Of a stretch of DNA of 64,000 bases, positions 60,701 through 64,000 are shown one piece after another; within the stretch, counting starts at the first letter, position 1; each line of letters starts with the position of its first letter. Source of the DNA: Distichodus sexfasciatus (Eukaryota > Chordata > Actinopteri > Characiformes > Distichodontidae); NCBI GenBank assembly GCA_032718565.1, contig JAVGVS010000005.1, positions 963,501 to 1,027,500 of the forward strand, written 5' to 3'. Both the position numbers and the translations under genes were made by a program. The notes under the pieces are model-generated. The model saw only the letters and a program-made list of their open reading frames with translations, was not told the DNA's origin and did not search any database.

Positions 60701-61779
60701 AAAGACGTGTGAACCAGGACTTCCCGCCGGGTAGAGATTGGAGGGCATGCATTGCAATGTGGTCCATTTTTGGTCTGCAATTTAGATGGAGCACCGCTCT
60801 GTATTTTCTAATCAGCCCTGCATGGCTGGGAGTATTTGTTGTTCTTTCAGACTGACCCCTGTGAGGTGGCCCAAGTCATGAGCCTTGAGAGCAGCTTCTC
60901 AAAAGAAGTAAAGATTTAAGTGCTCACACCTGCCCGGACCTAATCCTGTTTTAGTTTTTTTATTCAGACGGACAGAGGCTGACAAAACCATCACTAAAAC
61001 ATGCAATGCTTTGGTATTAAAGAGTTCAGTTATAAGCATGCATTCACTGTAATTTAAGTAATTTTTAAATCTAAAAATAAAAAAAAATGGATTCAACTAT
61101 TTTCCACTTAAACTTGAACTATTTTCAACCTTGAGAAGGCTAACTTTAAGAGCCATCACATGGTAAAGTTGTCAACTGGCTCTAAAATACTATTGGAAAG
61201 TTTTTAGGTTTATTAGCATTTTCTGTCACATGGCAACCAAGGTGGAGCTGATGTTAAAAAACAAACAAACAAACAATGTTTAATGTGATAATGTGTGTTA
61301 AAACACATAAAAGAAGACAGCCATGATGCAAAATACTGGAAACTCTGCCTACTGTTCTGTGAACTGGTGATGAAAGCTTTATCACATGATAACACCTCCA
61401 ATTCACTTGTTTATGTGCAGTGTGAAACCAGTCATAGTTTACTAAAGCTACACTAAATGCACACAGTTAACCATTTTATTCAAATGTAGAAAATAAATCT
61501 CTCACTTAATGCTTAGCAACTGAAAAAAAGTATGGACTCTCAAGGTTTTAATTGGTATCGGCCAAGAAAAATGGATGATAAAAGTAACCCAAGAATCATT
61601 TGTGTCTCATGACCTTGTGCATGTATGTGTGTGTGCAGATGTGTCTGTCAGTCTCTCTCACCTTGAAGGAGATCTCATACTGCTCTCCTCCCCAGATCTC
61701 CAGACCTGTGTCATAGCCTCCGAGCTCCCAGAACCACCAGCGGCTCACAGCAAACAGACCCCCGGCCATCACTGGAGAC
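45094..61779 (-). CDS. galntl6: galntl6 (polypeptide GalNAc-transferase-like 6), last six coding exons; 5' part outside window
   Basis: Exons on the minus strand: 61779..61662, 58748..58641, 55584..55363, 48723..48607, 47439..47290, 45261..45094, all in frame with GT-AG introns, 293 residues to the stop. The first carries SPVMAGGLFAV and WGGEQYEISFK of the catalytic domain. The second has WMCGG and CSRVGHIYRKYVPYK, with the metal-binding His. The third covers the end of the catalytic domain (ETWMDEYTEYIYQRRPEYRH...AAWGE). The last three make the ricin-type lectin domain, with CIDTKHG, ILYDCHG-type and QQW motifs. The KYVPYK and YIYQRRPEYR phrases and the position next to galnt7 point to GALNTL6 rather than another GalNAc-T. 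It is expected in the Golgi. The mammalian protein is a poorly characterised family member. The exon before 61,779 lies beyond the right edge, or was missed in 2.2 kb of intron. Confidence 0.93.
45723..45755. repeat. (CA)n microsatellite
   Basis: About 16 uninterrupted CA units in the last galntl6 intron. Confidence 0.95.
45903..46083. mobile_element. hAT MITE with perfect 8-bp target duplication
   Basis: 181 bp bounded by CAGCGTTCCTCAA and TTGAGAAACGCTG, a near-perfect inverted pair. GTTTAGGG flanks both sides (45895-45902 and 46084-46091). An 8-bp duplication and CAG-type ends are the hAT signature. Non-coding, in the last galntl6 intron. Confidence 0.88.
46479..46860. repeat. (GT)n followed by GGGGAC-rich fish minisatellite-like DNA
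   Basis: (GT)n runs from 46479 to 46505. The next 350 bp repeat blocks with TGGGGAC / GTCCCCAT, TTCAAGCTGAA and TCATGGTCATA-type phrases about 170 bp apart, closed by further GTGTGT tracts. It is a two-copy degenerate tandem. Confidence 0.5.
48895..49075 (+). mobile_element. tRNA-derived SINE (family B), 3' part
   Basis: GAGCAAGTTACCGTCTCCAAG, CTTCATGGATGGGTCAAATG, TCACATTTCATTGTGGTTGCAC and TTCACAACGACAAATAATCAC follow the family-B order. The tRNA-like head is missing. It lies in a galntl6 intron. Confidence 0.6.
50456..50826 (+). repeat. Source-like copy of a 371-bp segment also present at 54.4 kb
   Basis: From CCTTTATAGAAAATGC to TCGCACGCGG this segment matches 54423-54794 throughout with only about a dozen or so differences. 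No inverted ends, no coding frame. Both copies are in the same galntl6 intron and the same orientation. Confidence 0.85.
51896..52652. repeat. AT-rich repeat with two diverged tandem copies
   Basis: Copy 1 (about 51,896-52,146) and copy 2 (about 52,359-52,652) share ACAGCTTTGA-ATTTGGCAGGT, a lead-in to CAAAAAAA-T, AATAAGCTATT-TGC-TTTTCC, GAA-CGTAGCTC-GATTCT, AAATCTTATAT and CCCTCG-ATCTATTT. It looks like part of a dispersed element of unknown family. No protein was recognised. Confidence 0.6.
53060..53330. other. Candidate conserved non-coding element
   Basis: Unlike its surroundings this stretch is free of simple repeats. It is dense in homeodomain-type motifs (AATTAATTAC, GGAATTAATTATGG, CCAATTAAAT) and a CTATTTAAG. 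Such sequence in a large intron near a developmental locus is often an enhancer. Only alignment to other fish could confirm it. Confidence 0.3.
54365..55020 (+). mobile_element. tRNA-derived SINE (family B) interrupted by a 372-bp insertion
   Basis: The head (TTTGGTAGCGTGTAGGTTAGG ... GATCGGAAGGTCACTAGTTCG) ends at about 54,422. From 54,795 the SINE starts again with the same 35-bp part (GATCGGAAGATCACTAGTTCC) and runs to its 3' end (CACTGAGCTACTCAT, GCTTCACGGATGGGTCAAAT, CAACTAATCACTCACTTTC). Between the two is the copy of 50,456-50,826. Confidence 0.8.
56995..57110 (+). mobile_element. SINE family A, 3' fragment
   Basis: GTTGGCGCTTGCCCAGAGTTG, CTTGCGCTCGTAGGTCCTGG and CAATTGGGATTAAG with a GATGATG tail match the 3' end of family A. 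It is adjacent to the Tc1 remnant that begins at 57,116. Confidence 0.6.
57116..57649 (+). mobile_element. Tc1-like element remnant
   Basis: The ends TACACTGATCTGCCACAAC-ATTATGA and TCATAATGTTATGGCTGAT-GGTGTA are imperfect inverse copies. On the + strand from about 57,292 a broken transposase start is readable (QIVMMARQRGQSISKTG and FVRTYQKW) with stops. About 534 bp, most of the gene deleted. It lies in a galntl6 intron. Confidence 0.75.
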
Positions 61780-64000
61780 CTGGGCAGAGCCAGAGAGGCA
61801 GTCATATTCAATACACTCTCTCTACCTCTCTCCCCCCATACACACACACACCTCATAACAGATTTATTACTTCAGTTTTGTCAATGCTCAAGGACAGCGC
61901 GCACAGACAGATGAAGTTTCCTGAAGGTCGTACAGAGTAGGGGCACTCTATCGCTCTTTATGGGCGACGTGCTCTATGAGGGAGGGTTTCTAGGGACAGG
62001 ACCTGGAGTGGACGGCCTTCTGGGCAGAGACTGTTCCATTAGCCCCAGGCTGCTAAGGCACTGTGCTCTCAAACAAAGCAACACTCTGGATGGAAGTTGT
62101 ATAAGCAGAATTCCTCCGCAACTGATTTATATTACAGACCTATTTGGACACTTAACTGAAAATGGCTTTTAGTATCTGCTCTATTCAGGGCTTAACATGG
62201 AATAAATAACTAATATTTTAATTGGTGATATTCAAGGGATATATGACTCATTAGTATTCATAAACTTATTTCCAGTCTTTCATGTTTTAAGCCTATCTAG
62301 AATTTTATGGTGTAGAATGATATGATGGTGTGAGAGATTTATACTTCAAAAAAGACTTCAGTGTCACAGTTGTTGAGCAATCAATGAATGCAAGTAGACA
62401 GTGTGTGAGTCACGAACTTTGGGCTCCAGGAAAGGATGTCATATTTTCGTATGGTGAACGGAACCAACTGCAGAAAAAAAGTAAATAACCACAAACAATA
62501 AAACTAACTTTCATTTGCAATCAATTCAAAAATTGAAACCACACTCCAATTATTAGAGTTGGCAGCAGGTAGTATAACGGTTAGGGAGTTCGCCCCTTAA
62601 TTGGAAGGTAAAGAATCCTTGACCAGTGTAGGTACCACTGAGGTACTCATGAGCAAGGTACTATCCCCAAGCACTGTTTCCGGGGTGCTGCCAGTCAGCT
62701 GCACACTGATCCATTTAGATCAAAAAAGTAATTTAAAAATAAAATCACATTCCAATATTTTTAGAGGCCCTGTCAGTCAGAGGCTGTTAGTATCATACCT
62801 AACAAATAAATGTCGCACTTCTATGGTGCTTTGCTAGCCACCCAAAAGGCTTTACAGAGCCCTATCAGCAAAATCCAATATACCTTACAGCTCCACCTTG
62901 TAGATACTCCAGCAGCCATTCTGCACCAGCACACTCACCACACATTAGCTAAGGCAGTGAAAGGGCAGAAGAAAATTCACCAATTATAGACTGGAGGCCG
63001 GATTTAAAAGGGACATGGTGGGTCATTTCATCTTTCTTTTTAAGAAAGATGCCCAGGAATCTTTTATGAGCTCAGAGAGTCATAACCTCACTTTTATGGC
63101 TCATCTGAAGGACGGCACAATTTTTATAGCACGGCTCCCCTGTCACTGCACTATGGCATTGGGATCTACCCAGACCACAGGATGGTGCCCCCTGTTGAAT
63201 GCACCAACACCTCTAAACAACTGTCATAATTGGTCTCCACTCCAAGTAATATCCAGACTCAAACCTACCTAGCTTGAGATGGACTCCCTAGTCTGAACTG
63301 CAGGTGCTATTGCCGCTGGCCGTATTGCCTTCTTCCCATTTGCAACACATGAAACAAACAGCATACAGCAACTCTGGGAAACACTGATAGCGCAAGGCAG
63401 AACTATTGCTTTCAGTTCAGTGACAAACAGGCTTCATTCAAATCAGGAGACTCAGACCCAAGGCCTGAAACCAACTAACACATCAGTGACACCTAAAAAC
63501 TGGCACCATTCTAATACTGTATAAGTTTTTTGTTGTTTACGGTGTGCAAAGGGAAAATTAAACGGAAGCAATGAGAACACACAGAACATGCTTCTCAACT
63601 AAAGAAAAGCCATAGAGGTGATAGAACAAAATTCTTGGGGGTGGAATTATAGAGAGCTGGGCACTTTAATTGTCTCTCCCACTCTATCCATCATACTTTC
63701 AATATATTACAAAGTAACTCCCCTTTGTGAGTTAAAGTTTAGAAGACATTTCAGCATTTAACAAGCGCTTAAGTGGCGCTTTGGTGAAAAGCGAGGAGGA
63801 AAGAGCCAAAAATTGCTGAAGAAAAAGAGAAGAAAAACAAACAAGCGTGCTAAATAATAATTGTGGGAATGAGGTTTGTGTAAAGACAGCCAAACTGGAT
63901 GAGCAGGAAAGCGCCAAAATCAATTTGCTCTCTTGTAATACCCTCCGGCCCGCTTCCCTCCAATTTAATAAGCCGCTGAAATATAGCGGCCGACTCAATT
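61780..64000 (-). other. galntl6: galntl6 intron sequence to the right edge
   Basis: The coding exon expected before 61,779, ending with a phase-2 partial codon and encoding the part after the D-x-H strand, was not found in this 2.2 kb. It probably lies outside the window. An acceptor-like pyrimidine tract near 62,475 (minus) precedes a frame unlike any GalNAc-transferase, so it was not used. Confidence 0.55.
62560..62710 (+). mobile_element. tRNA-derived SINE (family B), 5' part
   Basis: GGCAGCAGGTAGTATAACGG (A-box region), then a decayed B-box, GTAGGTACCACTGAGGTACTC and GAGCAAGGTACTATCCCCAAG. The 3' half is absent. It lies in the galntl6 intron that runs off the right edge. Confidence 0.6.

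Noticed and set aside
62395..62475. Acceptor-like site and open frame upstream of the first visible galntl6 exon
   Set aside because: The peptide (LVPFTIRKYDILSW...) does not match any GalNAc-transferase segment expected there, and no suitable donor was found.

Overview
The window is nuclear DNA of a bony fish (teleost), inferred from multi-exon vertebrate genes with GT-AG introns, AATAAA poly(A) signals, CA/GT microsatellites, and fish-type Tc1, hAT, Ty3/gypsy and tRNA-derived SINE repeats. The species cannot be fixed from the sequence.

Four protein genes are present, in a row that matches human 4q34.1 read in reverse: scrg1 (+, 5.6-6.9 kb), hmgb2 (+, 10.0-12.3 kb), galnt7 (-, 12.5-32.6 kb) and the 3' part of galntl6 (-, 44.3-61.8 kb, continuing past the right edge). 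hmgb2 and galnt7 converge tail to tail. galnt7 and galntl6 are head-to-tail paralogues of the polypeptide GalNAc-transferase family. SAP30, which lies between SCRG1 and HMGB2 in mammals, was not found in its expected slot.

The coding content was rebuilt exon by exon. scrg1 has 103 aa in two coding exons. hmgb2 has 211 aa in four coding exons. galnt7 has 651 aa in twelve coding exons. The last six coding exons of galntl6 give 293 aa. The most interesting feature is in galnt7. Its sixth coding exon exists in two tandem versions of exactly 183 nt with the same phase. Both are open with intact splice sites, and they differ at 12 of 61 residues inside the catalytic domain. They are separated by a 137-bp intron whose likely branch point is only about 35 nt from the upstream donor. 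This is the layout of a mutually exclusive exon pair.

The rest is introns and repeats. An almost complete but dead Ty3/gypsy LTR element (33,477-38,487) has a 5-bp target duplication and carries a nested Tc1 element and a SINE. At 38.5-44.3 kb there is a roughly 415-bp tandem duplication and a roughly 30-bp degenerate minisatellite. galntl6 introns hold a hAT MITE with a perfect 8-bp target duplication, a Tc1 remnant, SINE copies, a doubled AT-rich repeat, and a 372-bp copy of an intronic segment inserted inside a SINE.

Functionally, galnt7 and galntl6 encode Golgi enzymes (or enzyme-like proteins) of mucin-type O-glycosylation. hmgb2 encodes a chromatin-bending protein whose promoter looks cell-cycle regulated. 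scrg1 encodes a small secreted cysteine-rich protein.
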